DNA of 64,000 nt, taken from positions 2,666,001 through 2,730,000 of the forward strand of contig NZ_OZ244781.1 of assembly GCF_965219595.1 (NCBI RefSeq). The letters run 5' to 3'. The notes under the pieces are model-generated. The model ran no database searches. It was not told the origin of the DNA and saw nothing but the letters and a program-made list of their open reading frames with translations. Shown one piece after another: positions 14,698-24,150 of this stretch. This DNA comes from Poriferisodalis sp022821985. Its GTDB lineage: Bacteria > Actinomycetota > Acidimicrobiia > Acidimicrobiales > Poriferisodalaceae. Within the stretch, counting starts at the first letter, position 1; each line of letters starts with the position of its first letter. Both the position numbers and the translations under genes were made by a program.

Positions 14698-16971
14698 ATG
14701 GCGCAGGGCAATGGATCCGAGGGTGGACAGGAGACCGGCGCGCTGGGCGTGACGGTTCGGCGTGACCGGTGGGGCATCGCCCATGTCGAGGCGCCGTCGG
14801 CCGAGGCTGTGTTCGCGGCGCAGGGCTGGGTGGCGGCCGAGGACCGCATCTGGCAGATGGAGTGGGACCGGCGCCGGGCGCTGGGGCGCTGGGCCGAGGT
14901 CGTCGGGATGGCCGGGGCGCGTGAGGACGCCTTCTTCCGCCGGCTCGGGCTCGCGGCGATTTCCCAGACCGACTACGCGGCGCTGGATGGGCGCACCCAG
15001 GCGATGTGCGAGGCCTATGCACGGGGCGTGAACCGATGGCTCGCCACACATGAGGACGCGCTCCCGGCCGAATTCGAGCATCATCCGGCACCGCCGGAGC
15101 CCTGGGAGCCGTGGCACTGCGTGGCGGTCTACAAGCTGCGCCACATCTTCATGGGCACGCTCACTCGCAAGCTGTGGCGGGGGCGGATCATGGCTCAAGC
15201 TGGCCCCGAAGCTGTGATGGCCACGATCGGCGACACCGAGAGTGACGCCGCGATGGTGCCGGGCGAGGGGCCTCGCCCCGATCTGCTGGCCGGCGCGGCG
15301 AGCGTGCTCGATGCATGCGCGGCCGACATGGCGGCGCTGGCAGCGGCGATGGACTCCGACGGAGCGTCCAACTCGTGGGCGCTCAGCGGGCAGCGCACTG
15401 CCAGCGGCAAGCCGCTGCTGGCTGGCGACCCACACCGCGGCATCGAGTTCCCGAACGTGTACCACCAGTGCCACCTGCGCTGCGATGAGTTCGATGCGAT
15501 CGGCATGGGCTTTCCCGGCGTGCCCGGCTTTCCCCACTTCGGCCACAACGCCGAAGTTGCCTGGGGGATCACGCACGGCATGTGCGACGACACCGACGTG
15601 TTCGTGGAGCGCTTCCAGCCTGGCTCGACACTGGGCGAGCCGTGGCGATTCGAGCAGCTCGGCATCCGGGGCGAGGGCACGGTCGAGGTGCTGTGCGGCT
15701 CCACGCCGAGGGGACCAGTGGTGCTCGGCGATCCCGCCGACGGTGTCGCGCTGTCGATGCAGTGGACCGGCATGTTCGGCCCCGACACGACGCTGGATGC
15801 CCTGTGGCCGATGCTGGTCGCAAGCTCCACGGCCGAACTGGTCGATGCGGTGCGGCCGTGGGTGTTGCCGGTCAACAATCTGCTGGCGGCCGACCGGGCC
15901 GGCTCAATTGCGTTCAAGATCCGGGGGCGTGTGGTCGAGCGCCAGCCGGCGAGCCGCTGGACACCGGTGCCGGGAACCGATGAGTTCGCCTGGGACGGCC
16001 TCGAGCCGGTTCCATTCGAGAACCTGCCGGAATGGACCGACCCCGAACGCGGCTACCTGGTGACGGCCAACAACCGCACCGCCGACGGCGGCCCGTACAT
16101 CTCGCTGGATTTCGCCGGCCCGAGCCGCCACGACCGCATCTGCGAGCTGCTGGCGCCGATGACGGGTGCCTCGGTGGACGACATGAGCGCCGTCCACGGC
16201 GACGTGACCTCGCTCGTGGCCGCCAACGTGTTGGGCCTGATCACCGAGTACGCGGTTGAGTGCGGCCACGAGCTCTCCCACACGCTGCTCGACATGCTCG
16301 CCGACTGGGATCAGCGCATGACCGCCGATTCGGCCCCGGCGACTATCTACGCGGTCGTCAAGCGGCGGCTCATCGAGGCCATCATCGAACGTCTCGGCAT
16401 CGCCGGCGCTCAGCTGGGCGCCGCGGGATGGCCACCTGCCGCGGAAGCCAGCCGGATGGCGGCGGGCGCCGCCACCCGCATGCTCTGCGAGCGCAACCTC
16501 GACGTGGTCCCGGGGCTCGACAACCCCATCGGCCGGCGCATGGCCGCCAGCGCCTGTGTTGACGAGACCGCCGCCGAGCTGACCCAGCGGCTCGGTGACG
16601 ACCCGCAGGCGTGGACATGGGGGACGGTGCATCGCATGGCCTCGCCGCACCCGCTCGCGTCAGCGCTCGCTGCAGCGCGGGATCTGCATCCACCGGTCGA
16701 CGGCTGCGCCGGCGACGGCGACACGGTCCGCCAAGGCGGCACCGCACCCGAGACGGGCGAGCGGGCCATCCACGGCTCGGTCGCCCGCTACGCATTCGAC
16801 CTCGGAGACTGGGACAGCTCCGGCTGGGTGGTCCCCCACGGCGTGTCGGGCGTGCGTGGCAGCGGCCACGATCTTGACCAGCGCCAGGCCTGGCTCGACT
16901 GCGAGCTCATACCGATGGCGTACAGCCCGCAATCGGTGGCCTCGGTCACCACCCATGAGCACGAGATCTAG
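14698..16971 (+). CDS. Penicillin acylase family (Ntn) hydrolase
   Basis: The protein of 757 residues is an N-terminal nucleophile amidohydrolase precursor. The alpha part opens with VTVRRDRWGIAHVEA and contains AAEDRIWQMEWDRRRALGR; autocleavage would free the beta chain at Ser 224 in DGASNSWALSG. The beta chain carries GDPHRGIEFPN and VNNLLAADRAGSIAF, where the oxyanion Asn is expected. Members hydrolyse amides of long or aromatic acyl groups, including acyl-homoserine lactones; which applies is unknown. I see no signal peptide, so the enzyme seems cytoplasmic, unlike the periplasmic or secreted members. Confidence 0.88.
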   Translation: MAQGNGSEGGQETGALGVTVRRDRWGIAHVEAPSAEAVFAAQGWVAAEDRIWQMEWDRRRALGRWAEVVGMAGAREDAFFRRLGLAAISQTDYAALDGRTQAMCEAYARGVNRWLATHEDALPAEFEHHPAPPEPWEPWHCVAVYKLRHIFMGTLTRKLWRGRIMAQAGPEAVMATIGDTESDAAMVPGEGPRPDLLAGAASVLDACAADMAALAAAMDSDGASNSWALSGQRTASGKPLLAGDPHRGIEFPNVYHQCHLRCDEFDAIGMGFPGVPGFPHFGHNAEVAWGITHGMCDDTDVFVERFQPGSTLGEPWRFEQLGIRGEGTVEVLCGSTPRGPVVLGDPADGVALSMQWTGMFGPDTTLDALWPMLVASSTAELVDAVRPWVLPVNNLLAADRAGSIAFKIRGRVVERQPASRWTPVPGTDEFAWDGLEPVPFENLPEWTDPERGYLVTANNRTADGGPYISLDFAGPSRHDRICELLAPMTGASVDDMSAVHGDVTSLVAANVLGLITEYAVECGHELSHTLLDMLADWDQRMTADSAPATIYAVVKRRLIEAIIERLGIAGAQLGAAGWPPAAEASRMAAGAATRMLCERNLDVVPGLDNPIGRRMAASACVDETAAELTQRLGDDPQAWTWGTVHRMASPHPLASALAAARDLHPPVDGCAGDGDTVRQGGTAPETGERAIHGSVARYAFDLGDWDSSGWVVPHGVSGVRGSGHDLDQRQAWLDCELIPMAYSPQSVASVTTHEHEI

Positions 16972-17025
16972 CCAGGCGCCGCTGCTGCACCGCAGCTGCT
17001 TCGATCCGGCCGCGACGACGTCACC

Positions 17026-17937
17026 GTGAGCACAGGCCCAGCCGCCGCGCGATTCCTCCGTCGGCACCGGCTGTCGCCCGAAGCTGCCGCATACCGGGCC
17101 CGCCGCAGGCCGTCGGTGCCGATCCAGATTCCGGACCTGACGGACTTGGCGGCGGTCGCTCGCTGGAGGGCTGCGACCAATGCACTGTGGGGCGAGGACG
17201 ACGATCCTGCGGTGCCTCACCGGCAGGAGATGGTTGGCGGCGTGAGGTGTCTAGTGGCTGGTCCGCCACCCGACGCCGGATCGCCGACCGTGGTCTATGT
17301 GCACGGAGGCGGCTACGTGCTGGGCAGCGCAGCGGTGGCGATCCCGATCACCGCCCGCTTGGCCCGGACCTTGCGTGTGGTCTCGGTGGACTATCGCCGA
17401 CCGCCCGAGCATCCATTCCCGGCAGCGCTGGACGACGTTGTGGCCGTGTGTCTCGCGCTCGCCGCTGAGGGTACGCCTGTGGCGCTCGCCGGTGATTCAT
17501 CCGGTGGAGCGCTCGCGCTGAGCGCTGCGGTGATGGCTATGGCTGAGGGCGTGGCGCCCGTCGCCGCAGTGCTGTTCAGCCCGGTGCTGGACCATGTTTC
17601 TGTGCCCGATCGTCCGTCCCCGGGTGATGACGAGCGCCGCCTCATCGACTGCTACACGGGCGACGCCGACCCTGCCGACCCTCGCCTGTCGCCGCTACGC
17701 GCGGAGCTCAGCGGATTGTGCCCCGTGCTCGTCCACGCAGCTGCCGATGAGCCCCTGGCGGCCCAAGCCGTTGAGCTGCATCGCCGGGCTACGGCCGCTG
17801 GCGTCGACGTCACGCTCGACCTCTGGGAGCACATGTGGCACACCTGGCACTACCACGATCTGCCCGAGGCCGACCAGGCGCTCGCCGAAGCTGCTGCCTT
17901 CCTGGCAGCGCCCCTCAGCTCGTCAAGTGGGACGTAA
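17026..17937 (+). CDS. Alpha/beta hydrolase of the hormone-sensitive lipase family
   Basis: The protein of 303 residues has the HSL (family IV) marks: oxyanion motif HGGGYVLG, nucleophile GDSSGG, the VDYRRPPEHPFPAALDD segment, and a C-terminal His in WEHMWHTWH. It probably cleaves esters of short or medium acids. GTG 17026 is used, 54 bp after the acylase-family gene. Its last 23 bp overlap the convergent hydrolase gene on the other strand. Confidence 0.88.
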   Translation: MSTGPAAARFLRRHRLSPEAAAYRARRRPSVPIQIPDLTDLAAVARWRAATNALWGEDDDPAVPHRQEMVGGVRCLVAGPPPDAGSPTVVYVHGGGYVLGSAAVAIPITARLARTLRVVSVDYRRPPEHPFPAALDDVVAVCLALAAEGTPVALAGDSSGGALALSAAVMAMAEGVAPVAAVLFSPVLDHVSVPDRPSPGDDERRLIDCYTGDADPADPRLSPLRAELSGLCPVLVHAAADEPLAAQAVELHRRATAAGVDVTLDLWEHMWHTWHYHDLPEADQALAEAAAFLAAPLSSSSGT

Positions 17938-18775
17938 CCGCAGCGACGACGGCTGCTGACTGCTCGTAGGGGAGCATGTGGCCGGCGCTGTCGACCAGCT
18001 CGACGGTCGCGTTGGGCAGGGTCGCCTGCCAGGCGTCGGCATAGGCGGGCGGGATCAAGCGGTCTTGGCGGCCCCACACCAGCAGCGTGGGCACCGTCAC
18101 CCGGTAGGCCCGCTCGGAGAAGCGCCGGTTGGGGATCGGGAACAGGATCTTGCCGGCCATGCCCTGCTGGCGGGCCCGCGCCACCATGAACCGCGTCAGC
18201 GTTTCGTTGTCGGAGAAGTCGGCACCGCCGGTCAGCACTTCCTCGCCCACGTTGGGATCAGCGAAGAGCACTTCGGCGAGCTGGTAGGGGAGCATTGCGA
18301 AGATGTCGGGAATCGGGTGGTCGCTCAGCCACATCCCCGCCGGGCACAGCAAGGCCATCCGAGCCACCGACTGGGGTGCCAGCGCCGCCATCTCCGCAGC
18401 GATCATGCCGCCCATCGAGTGGCCCATCAGATGAAGCTCGGCAGTGCCGTCGTCCCGCAGCAGGCCCATCTCGGTGGCAACGTCCCAGCCGTGCAGTGCG
18501 AAATCCTGCATGTCGGACAGGCGATCCTCGTCGGTGTGCTCGCTCCAAGCGGGCCACACCGGTGCCACCACGCGCAGCCCGGCACCGGCCAGGCCTGCGA
18601 GCACCGGTTCATCGCCCAGCCAGCCGCCTGCGCCGTGCAGCGCCATGACCGTCGCAGCGCCGGCCGAAGCGCCGCCCGCGGGCTCGTAGACGCGCACTGG
18701 CGCCGTCACGCCCCGCCGAGTCGTGATGACAACCTCTTCGAAGGCCGGCGCAGGAGCCGTCTCGGTGGCGCTCAT
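17915..18775 (-). CDS. Alpha/beta hydrolase
   Basis: The protein of 286 residues has the fold's oxyanion region ALHGAGGWLGDEP, nucleophile elbow GHSMGG, the acid in VWGRQDRLIPP and His in DSAGHMLPYEQ, like C-C bond or epoxide hydrolase relatives. ATG 18775 overlaps the stop of the luciferase-like monooxygenase gene (ATGA), so translation is coupled and both products probably serve the same pathway, perhaps cleaving a product of oxygenation. It is the last gene of the operon that begins with the acyl-CoA dehydrogenase at 22623. Confidence 0.85.
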   Translation of the reverse strand: MSATETAPAPAFEEVVITTRRGVTAPVRVYEPAGGASAGAATVMALHGAGGWLGDEPVLAGLAGAGLRVVAPVWPAWSEHTDEDRLSDMQDFALHGWDVATEMGLLRDDGTAELHLMGHSMGGMIAAEMAALAPQSVARMALLCPAGMWLSDHPIPDIFAMLPYQLAEVLFADPNVGEEVLTGGADFSDNETLTRFMVARARQQGMAGKILFPIPNRRFSERAYRVTVPTLLVWGRQDRLIPPAYADAWQATLPNATVELVDSAGHMLPYEQSAAVVAAVTSHLTS

Positions 18776-20055
18776 GCCACCGGACCCTTGGGCGCCTCGG
18801 GGTAGCGGCGGGCGTCGGCCATGGTGTCCTCGGGACGCACCCGGTCATCCATCGGCTTGCACCACCAGTCCTCGGCGTCGGCGAACTCGTCGCCCCAGAT
18901 GCCGCGCAGGCCCGGCATCACCTTCTCGGCGAAGAGCTGGCTCGAATAGCGGGTCTTCCAGTCGGGCATGTTGCCCATGTGCAGCAGGCAGAACACCGTG
19001 CCCACCCGCAGCCGCTTGATCATGTCCTCCATGCGCTCGCGCACGGTGTCGGGCGAGCCCGCAATGACGTAGCCGCCTTCCACCAGATCCTTCCAGGTCA
19101 GCCGCTTGAACAGCGCCTGGTTCTCCTTGCGGAACTGGTCGAGCTTGCCGGCCTGGATGGTCTTGACCGTCCGGTAGCCCGGGGGGTCGGCGAAGCCGGG
19201 GAACACATGCAGGCAGCGGTTGAAGAAATACAGCATGTGCTCGCTGTAGAGCTCCTCGGCCTCAGCGTCGGTGGCCGCCGTGCAGATGATCTGCGCGAAC
19301 CCCGCACGCCCCGGCGTCATGGACTTGTCGAGCTCGCCGACACGGTTCCAGTACCCGTCCATCAGCGTCTGGCCTGCGAGGTACCCGTTGAAGCTGAGGT
19401 AGGAGTAGTTGTAATCGTTCTCGAGGCAGAAATCCCACGTCTCGATCGAGCCGCCGCCGGGGATGTAGATCGGCGGGTGCGGCTGCTGGATCGGCTTGGG
19501 CCAGCAGTTCACGTAGCGCAGCTGCGTGTACTTGCCGTCGAAGGCGAACACGTCGGGGTTGGTCCACGCCTCCATGATCAGGTCGTGGGCCTCGTAGTAC
19601 TTCTCACGGGTCAGCGCGGGGATCTGCCCGTAGGTGAAGTTGGTGTCCATCGGCGTGCCCACCGGGAAGCCCGCCACCAGCCGGCCGCCGCTCAGGCAGT
19701 CGAGCATGGCGAACTCCTCGGCCACCCGGTGCGGCGGGTTGTACAGGGCGATCGAGTTGCCGATCACGCAGATCGCGGCCTGCGAGGTCCGCCGGGCCAG
19801 GCCCGCGGCGATGATGTTGGGGCTCGGCATGATGCCGTAGCCGTTCTGGTGATGCTCGTTGACACCGATGCCGTCGAAGCCGAGTTCGTCGGCGAACTCG
19901 AGCTGGTCCATGTACTCGTGGTAGACGCCGTTGGCGCGTTCGGGGTCGAACAGCGAGCCGTCGATGTCCACCCAGACCGACCGGTGCTCGGTCTTGAAGT
20001 CGTCGGGCAGATCGGGCCACGGCATCAGGTTGAACCAGCAGAACTTGACGGTCAT
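18772..20055 (-). CDS. Luciferase-like flavin-dependent monooxygenase (LLM class)
   Basis: The protein of 427 residues belongs to the bacterial luciferase-like TIM-barrel family: FADELGFDGIGVNEHHQNGYG, then a later AGFPVGTPMDTNFTYGQIP, IYIPGGGSIETWDFC and AGSPDTVRERMEDMI. Members use reduced FMN or F420. fbiC elsewhere in this window shows that F420 is available, but the cofactor here is not decided by sequence. AAGGAG lies before ATG 20055. It sits 47 bp after the P450 gene and overlaps the downstream hydrolase, which suggests stepwise oxidation and cleavage of one substrate. Confidence 0.88.
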   Translation of the reverse strand: MTVKFCWFNLMPWPDLPDDFKTEHRSVWVDIDGSLFDPERANGVYHEYMDQLEFADELGFDGIGVNEHHQNGYGIMPSPNIIAAGLARRTSQAAICVIGNSIALYNPPHRVAEEFAMLDCLSGGRLVAGFPVGTPMDTNFTYGQIPALTREKYYEAHDLIMEAWTNPDVFAFDGKYTQLRYVNCWPKPIQQPHPPIYIPGGGSIETWDFCLENDYNYSYLSFNGYLAGQTLMDGYWNRVGELDKSMTPGRAGFAQIICTAATDAEAEELYSEHMLYFFNRCLHVFPGFADPPGYRTVKTIQAGKLDQFRKENQALFKRLTWKDLVEGGYVIAGSPDTVRERMEDMIKRLRVGTVFCLLHMGNMPDWKTRYSSQLFAEKVMPGLRGIWGDEFADAEDWWCKPMDDRVRPEDTMADARRYPEAPKGPVA

Positions 20056-20102
20056 GTGGGGACTCCTTCAGGGCTTGGGTTCAGGCGAAGCAATCGTCGC
20101 GG

Positions 20103-21425
20103 CTACCGCCGGGTGACTTGGACGGGGAGGTGGGTGTAGCCGTGAATGAACGACGAGAGCGAGCGCTCGGGCTCGGCTTGCACTTCGATGCGCTCGAAGC
20201 GCGGCAGGATCTCCTCCCACAGCACCCGCAGCTGCAGCTCGGCCAGCCGGCTGCCGAGGCAGTAGTGAAAGCCGTAGCCGAACGAGAGATGACTGGCGGC
20301 GTTGTGACGCTCGATATCGAGGTCGTCGGCATCGTCGCCGAAGACGTCCTCGTCTCGATTGGCCGACACGTACCACATCAGCACCTGATCGTCCTTGAGG
20401 ATCTGCTTGCCCCCGATCTCACAATCGGCGGTGGCAGTCCGCCGCATGTACGACAGCGGTGTCTGCCAGCGGATGATCTCCGGGACGAAGGTGGCGATGA
20501 GATCGGGGTTCGCGATGAGCTTGTCGTACTGATCGGGGTATTTGTTGAGCGCGTACACGCTGCCCGACATGGTGTTGCGTGTCGTGTCGTTGCCGCCCAC
20601 GATCAGCAGGATCAGATTGCCGAGGTGTGCTGCGGCAGGAAGGTGGCTGGTGGCATCGCCGTGCACCAGCATCGAGATCATGTCGTGACCCGGGTTCGTC
20701 CGCCGCTCCTCCCAGAGCCGCTCGAAGTACGGGAGGCAGTCGGAGAACTCCTCGCGCCGCTGGGCGCTGGTCTCGACGATCCCGTCGGGACCGGGAATGG
20801 TGGTGACCAGGTCGGACCATCGGGTGAGCTTCCGGCGGTCTTCCAGCGGGAAGTCGAACAGGGTTGCCAGCATCAGCGTGGTCAGCTCGACCGACACGGT
20901 GTCGACCCAGTCGAACGTCTGGCCCTCCGGCAGGAAATCGAGCACCTTCGTCGCGCGCTCCCGGATGAGCGACTCGAGGTCTCGCAGATTGGTCGGGGCC
21001 ATCATCGGCTGGACAGTGCGGCGCTGGGGGCGGTGCTCGGGCGCGTCCATGGTGATGAACGAGTTCAGCGGTGTCGTCGGGAGCGACTCAGTGTCGGCAG
21101 GCGGTCCGATGGTGATGCCGTGAGCCGAGCAGAACGTCTCGTCGTCGCTCTCCACCTCGCGGACGTCGGCCCACTTCGTGACTGACCAATAGCGTCCGGC
21201 CGAACCCAGCTCGTTGAAGTGGACGGGATCCTCCCGACGCAGGCGTGCGAAGTGGTCGTGCCAGCGATCCTCGCGAAACAGATGAGGGTTCAGCGGGTTG
21301 ATCTCATCGATGGCGAGATCGGCAGCGGGTGGGACGCCCGCACCGAAATGCGCTTGCTCACGATCGGGATTCACCGCTCCGCCGGCCCGCCATTCCTCGC
21401 GTTCAGCCTCGGTTGCAACCGCCAT
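20103..21425 (-). CDS. Cytochrome P450
   Basis: The protein of 440 residues has the P450 set: I-helix VGGNDTTRN, K-helix EIIR, and the heme loop FGYGFHYCLGSR with the Cys ligand near residue 389. It resembles the soluble class I enzymes near the CYP125/CYP142/linalool-hydroxylase region, judged only from motifs such as FITMDAPEHRPQRRTVQPMM. No ferredoxin gene is adjacent. ATG 21425 follows GGGAG; the frame is open further to 21665 but overlaps the acyl-CoA dehydrogenase gene. It is the second gene of the dehydrogenase, P450, LLM and hydrolase operon. Confidence 0.92.
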   Translation of the reverse strand: MAVATEAEREEWRAGGAVNPDREQAHFGAGVPPAADLAIDEINPLNPHLFREDRWHDHFARLRREDPVHFNELGSAGRYWSVTKWADVREVESDDETFCSAHGITIGPPADTESLPTTPLNSFITMDAPEHRPQRRTVQPMMAPTNLRDLESLIRERATKVLDFLPEGQTFDWVDTVSVELTTLMLATLFDFPLEDRRKLTRWSDLVTTIPGPDGIVETSAQRREEFSDCLPYFERLWEERRTNPGHDMISMLVHGDATSHLPAAAHLGNLILLIVGGNDTTRNTMSGSVYALNKYPDQYDKLIANPDLIATFVPEIIRWQTPLSYMRRTATADCEIGGKQILKDDQVLMWYVSANRDEDVFGDDADDLDIERHNAASHLSFGYGFHYCLGSRLAELQLRVLWEEILPRFERIEVQAEPERSLSSFIHGYTHLPVQVTRR

Positions 21426-21498
21426 GTTGGCTCCCTCGCCACTCTGTGCTCTGCGCAGGGCTGTGTTCCGGCAGCGTGATGCGACCGGCCCGCCAACT

Positions 21499-22623
21499 TT
21501 AGGGCGACGGTTCGCGAGGCAGGCCGAGCACCCGCTCGCCGATGATGTTGCGCTGGATTTCGCTGGTGCCCCCGGCGATGCGCATGCCCGGCGCGTACAG
21601 GAACGCCTCGGTCTCGTCTGACGCCAGCATGGCATCGGCGCCGCGCAGGCTGGCGCCGATGGCAACCTCGTCGTAGCCGAGTTCGCTGTTGGCCAGTTTG
21701 GCCACTGGCGCCATGAGCGGATCGGCGCCGTGCAACTCCATCAGCGCCGCCAGAGCGTTGCCCCGGGCGTGCAGCTCAGCGAGCGACTGCCGACCCAGCG
21801 GTCCTGCATCGCCTGCCGCCTCGATCATCCTGGTGAGGCGTTTGCGGAGGCTGATGACCCCGGAGGAACCGGCGCCGCCCCGCTCGTCTTCCAGCACCGC
21901 CATGGCGACGCTCCAGCCGCCGCCGCGCTCGCCGAGCAGTGCGTCTGCGGGCATGGCGACGTCGTCGAAGAAGACTTCGCAGAATTCGCTGTCGCCGGTC
22001 ATCTGCTTGATCGGACGCACTTCGATGCCGGGCAGCGTCATGTCCAGCAGGAAGAAGCTGATGCCGCGGTGCTTGGGGGCATCGGGCTCGGTGCGGGCCA
22101 TCAAGATGCCGTACTCGGCGAACTGGGCGTTCGACGACCACACCTTCTGGCCGTTCAGCACGTAGTGGCTGCCGTCGGGCACCGCTGCCGAAGTGAGCCC
22201 GCCCAAGTCCGAGCCGTTGCCGGGTTCGCTGAACAGCTGGCACCACAGCACCTCGCCGGTCAGGATTGGACGCAGGAACTGCTCACGCTGGCGTTCGGTG
22301 CCGGTGCGCATGATGGCCTCGCCCGCCAGCACGATCCCCTGCAGGTTGAGGTAGGGGGCAACGCCTGCCCGTTCGCACTCCTCCATCCACACGCCGGTAT
22401 GCGCCCGGGAGAGCCCGCGACCGCCGTATTCGGTCGGCCAATGGAGCCCGGCCCAGCCGTGGTCGTAGCAGTAGCGCTGCCAGAGGCGGGCCTGATCATG
22501 CAGCGCAGGCACCAGGATCGCGCCATACGCGGGACACGCCGTGCCGTCACGAACCGCATCGCTCAGGAACTGCGACGCCTCGGCACGGAATTCGGCAAGA
22601 TCGGCATCGATGGGCGTGTTCAT
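21499..22623 (-). CDS. Acyl-CoA dehydrogenase (FadE-like)
   Basis: The protein of 374 residues shows WPTEYGGRGLS, the FAD contact CQLFSEPGNGSDLGGL, a middle-domain GISFFLLDM and the C-terminal GGTSEIQRNIIGERVLGLP. The place of the usual catalytic Glu near GGTSE differs from the short-chain pattern, as in the FadE26/FadE34 steroid-type dehydrogenases, though I cannot prove that relation. ATG 22623 follows TACCGT by 8 nt, and the frame upstream to 22731 is less likely. It is the first gene of a four-gene operon with P450, LLM and hydrolase. Confidence 0.9.
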   Translation of the reverse strand: MNTPIDADLAEFRAEASQFLSDAVRDGTACPAYGAILVPALHDQARLWQRYCYDHGWAGLHWPTEYGGRGLSRAHTGVWMEECERAGVAPYLNLQGIVLAGEAIMRTGTERQREQFLRPILTGEVLWCQLFSEPGNGSDLGGLTSAAVPDGSHYVLNGQKVWSSNAQFAEYGILMARTEPDAPKHRGISFFLLDMTLPGIEVRPIKQMTGDSEFCEVFFDDVAMPADALLGERGGGWSVAMAVLEDERGGAGSSGVISLRKRLTRMIEAAGDAGPLGRQSLAELHARGNALAALMELHGADPLMAPVAKLANSELGYDEVAIGASLRGADAMLASDETEAFLYAPGMRIAGGTSEIQRNIIGERVLGLPREPSP

Positions 22624-22631
22624 CGTCCGCC

Positions 22632-22637
22632 ACGGTA
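22632..22637 (-). promoter_or_regulatory. -10-like hexamer before dehydrogenase/P450 operon
   Basis: TACCGT on the minus strand ends 8 nt before ATG 22623. Confidence 0.4.
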
Positions 22638-22768
22638 GTTGCGTCTGCGGGACCTCGCCGGGAAGTGTCGTGCGCGGTGGGGTGTCGAGCACAGGCCGCG
22701 AGCGAATACTGGGCCGTGCCTGTGTCACCACGATCGACGGCTCGCCATCAGGGGTGCGAGCGCAGTCG

Positions 22769-22774
22769 TAACAT
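22769..22774 (+). promoter_or_regulatory. -10-like hexamer before M20 peptidase
   Basis: TAACAT ends 6 nt before ATG 22781; no Shine-Dalgarno is present. Confidence 0.4.
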
Positions 22775-22780
22775 CGCCAT

Positions 22781-24145
22781 ATGGGCGATCTCGACTACAC
22801 CGATCCGGCGTTGACCAACGAAACCATCGAGCTGCTGCAGCAGATGATCCGCAATGCCTGCGTCAACGACGGGACCGTCGAATCGGGCGAGGAGGTTCGC
22901 AACAGCGACCTGCTCGAGTCGTACTTGGAAGGCCCCGGCGTCGACATGCAGAGCTTCGAGTCGGAGCCGGGACGCCGATCACTGGTGGCCCGTATCTCGG
23001 GCACCGACCCGTCGGCGCCCAAGCTGTGCCTGATGGGCCACACCGACGTGGTGCCGGTGAATGCCGACGGCTGGAGCAGAGACCCGTTCGGCGGCGAGCT
23101 GGTGGACGGCGAGGTCTGGGGACGCGGGGCGGTCGACATGCTCAACCTCACCTCGTCGATGGCGGTGGCGTTCCGTCACATCGTGCGCACCGGCTACCGA
23201 CCGAAGGGCGATGTCATCTACTTCGGCGTTGCCGACGAGGAGGCTGGCGGCACCTACGGCGCCAAATGGATGGCTGAGCACAACTGGGACGCCATTGACT
23301 GCGACTACGTGCTGACCGAGTTCGGCGGCATGCCGAACCACACGCCCCAAGGAACCAAGATCACGCTGGCGGCGGGCGAGAAGGGCATCGGCTGGCGGCG
23401 ACTCACCGTGCGCGGCACACCGGGTCATGGCTCCATGCCGTTCGGCACCGACAACGCCCTCATCAAGGCGGCCGAGATCGTGCGCCGCATCGCCGAGTAC
23501 CGGCCGGCACCGCAGCTCACCGAGATGTGGCAGCACCATGTCTCGACGCTGAGGGTCGACGACGAGACACGCGAGGCGCTGCTCGACCCGGCCCGGGTCT
23601 ACGACGCTGTGGCCGGCATCGATGCACCCGGCCTGGCGCGCCACCTGCATGCATGCAGCCACACCACGTTCAGCCCGAATGTCGTGGGCGGCGGCAACAA
23701 GACCAACATCATCCCCGACAAGGTCGAGATCGAGGTCGACATCCGCACTGCACCCGGCGATCCCGTCGAGGTGAACGAGCACCTGCGGGCGGCGCTCGGC
23801 GAGCTGTTCGACGAGGTGGAGATCGAGCACCTCCACGACGATCCCGCGAGCTTCTCGCCGACGAATACGCCGATGTGGCAGCTGCTCAGCGAGCTGATGA
23901 CGAAGGCTCATCCTGGTGCGCCGGTGATCCCGCAGCTGATCGTGGGCGCGACCGACGCCCGCTTCTTCCGCCTGAAGGGCGCCGTGGCCTACGGGGCGGG
24001 GCTGTTCAGCAACCGGGTCAACTCCAGCGACTTCATGCTGCGGTTCCACGGCAACGACGAGCGCGTCGATGTGGACTCGCTGGCGCTCACCACACAGCTA
24101 TGGATCGACGTCGTCAAGAACCTGGGTGACGCCGTCAGCAGTTGA
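22781..24145 (+). CDS. M20 family metallopeptidase
   Basis: The protein of 454 residues is a zinc exopeptidase or deacylase of the M20 family: CLMGHTDVVPVN (first His/Asp pair), GRGAVDMLN (bridging Asp), FGVADEEAGG (catalytic and metal Glu), and a dimerisation domain opening with VRGTPGHGSMPFG. It resembles carboxypeptidase G2/DapE-like members, and the exact amide substrate is not clear. It is divergent from the acyl-CoA dehydrogenase operon and ends 6 bp before the convergent lipoprotein gene. Confidence 0.87.
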   Translation: MGDLDYTDPALTNETIELLQQMIRNACVNDGTVESGEEVRNSDLLESYLEGPGVDMQSFESEPGRRSLVARISGTDPSAPKLCLMGHTDVVPVNADGWSRDPFGGELVDGEVWGRGAVDMLNLTSSMAVAFRHIVRTGYRPKGDVIYFGVADEEAGGTYGAKWMAEHNWDAIDCDYVLTEFGGMPNHTPQGTKITLAAGEKGIGWRRLTVRGTPGHGSMPFGTDNALIKAAEIVRRIAEYRPAPQLTEMWQHHVSTLRVDDETREALLDPARVYDAVAGIDAPGLARHLHACSHTTFSPNVVGGGNKTNIIPDKVEIEVDIRTAPGDPVEVNEHLRAALGELFDEVEIEHLHDDPASFSPTNTPMWQLLSELMTKAHPGAPVIPQLIVGATDARFFRLKGAVAYGAGLFSNRVNSSDFMLRFHGNDERVDVDSLALTTQLWIDVVKNLGDAVSS

Positions 24146-24150
24146 GCCGG

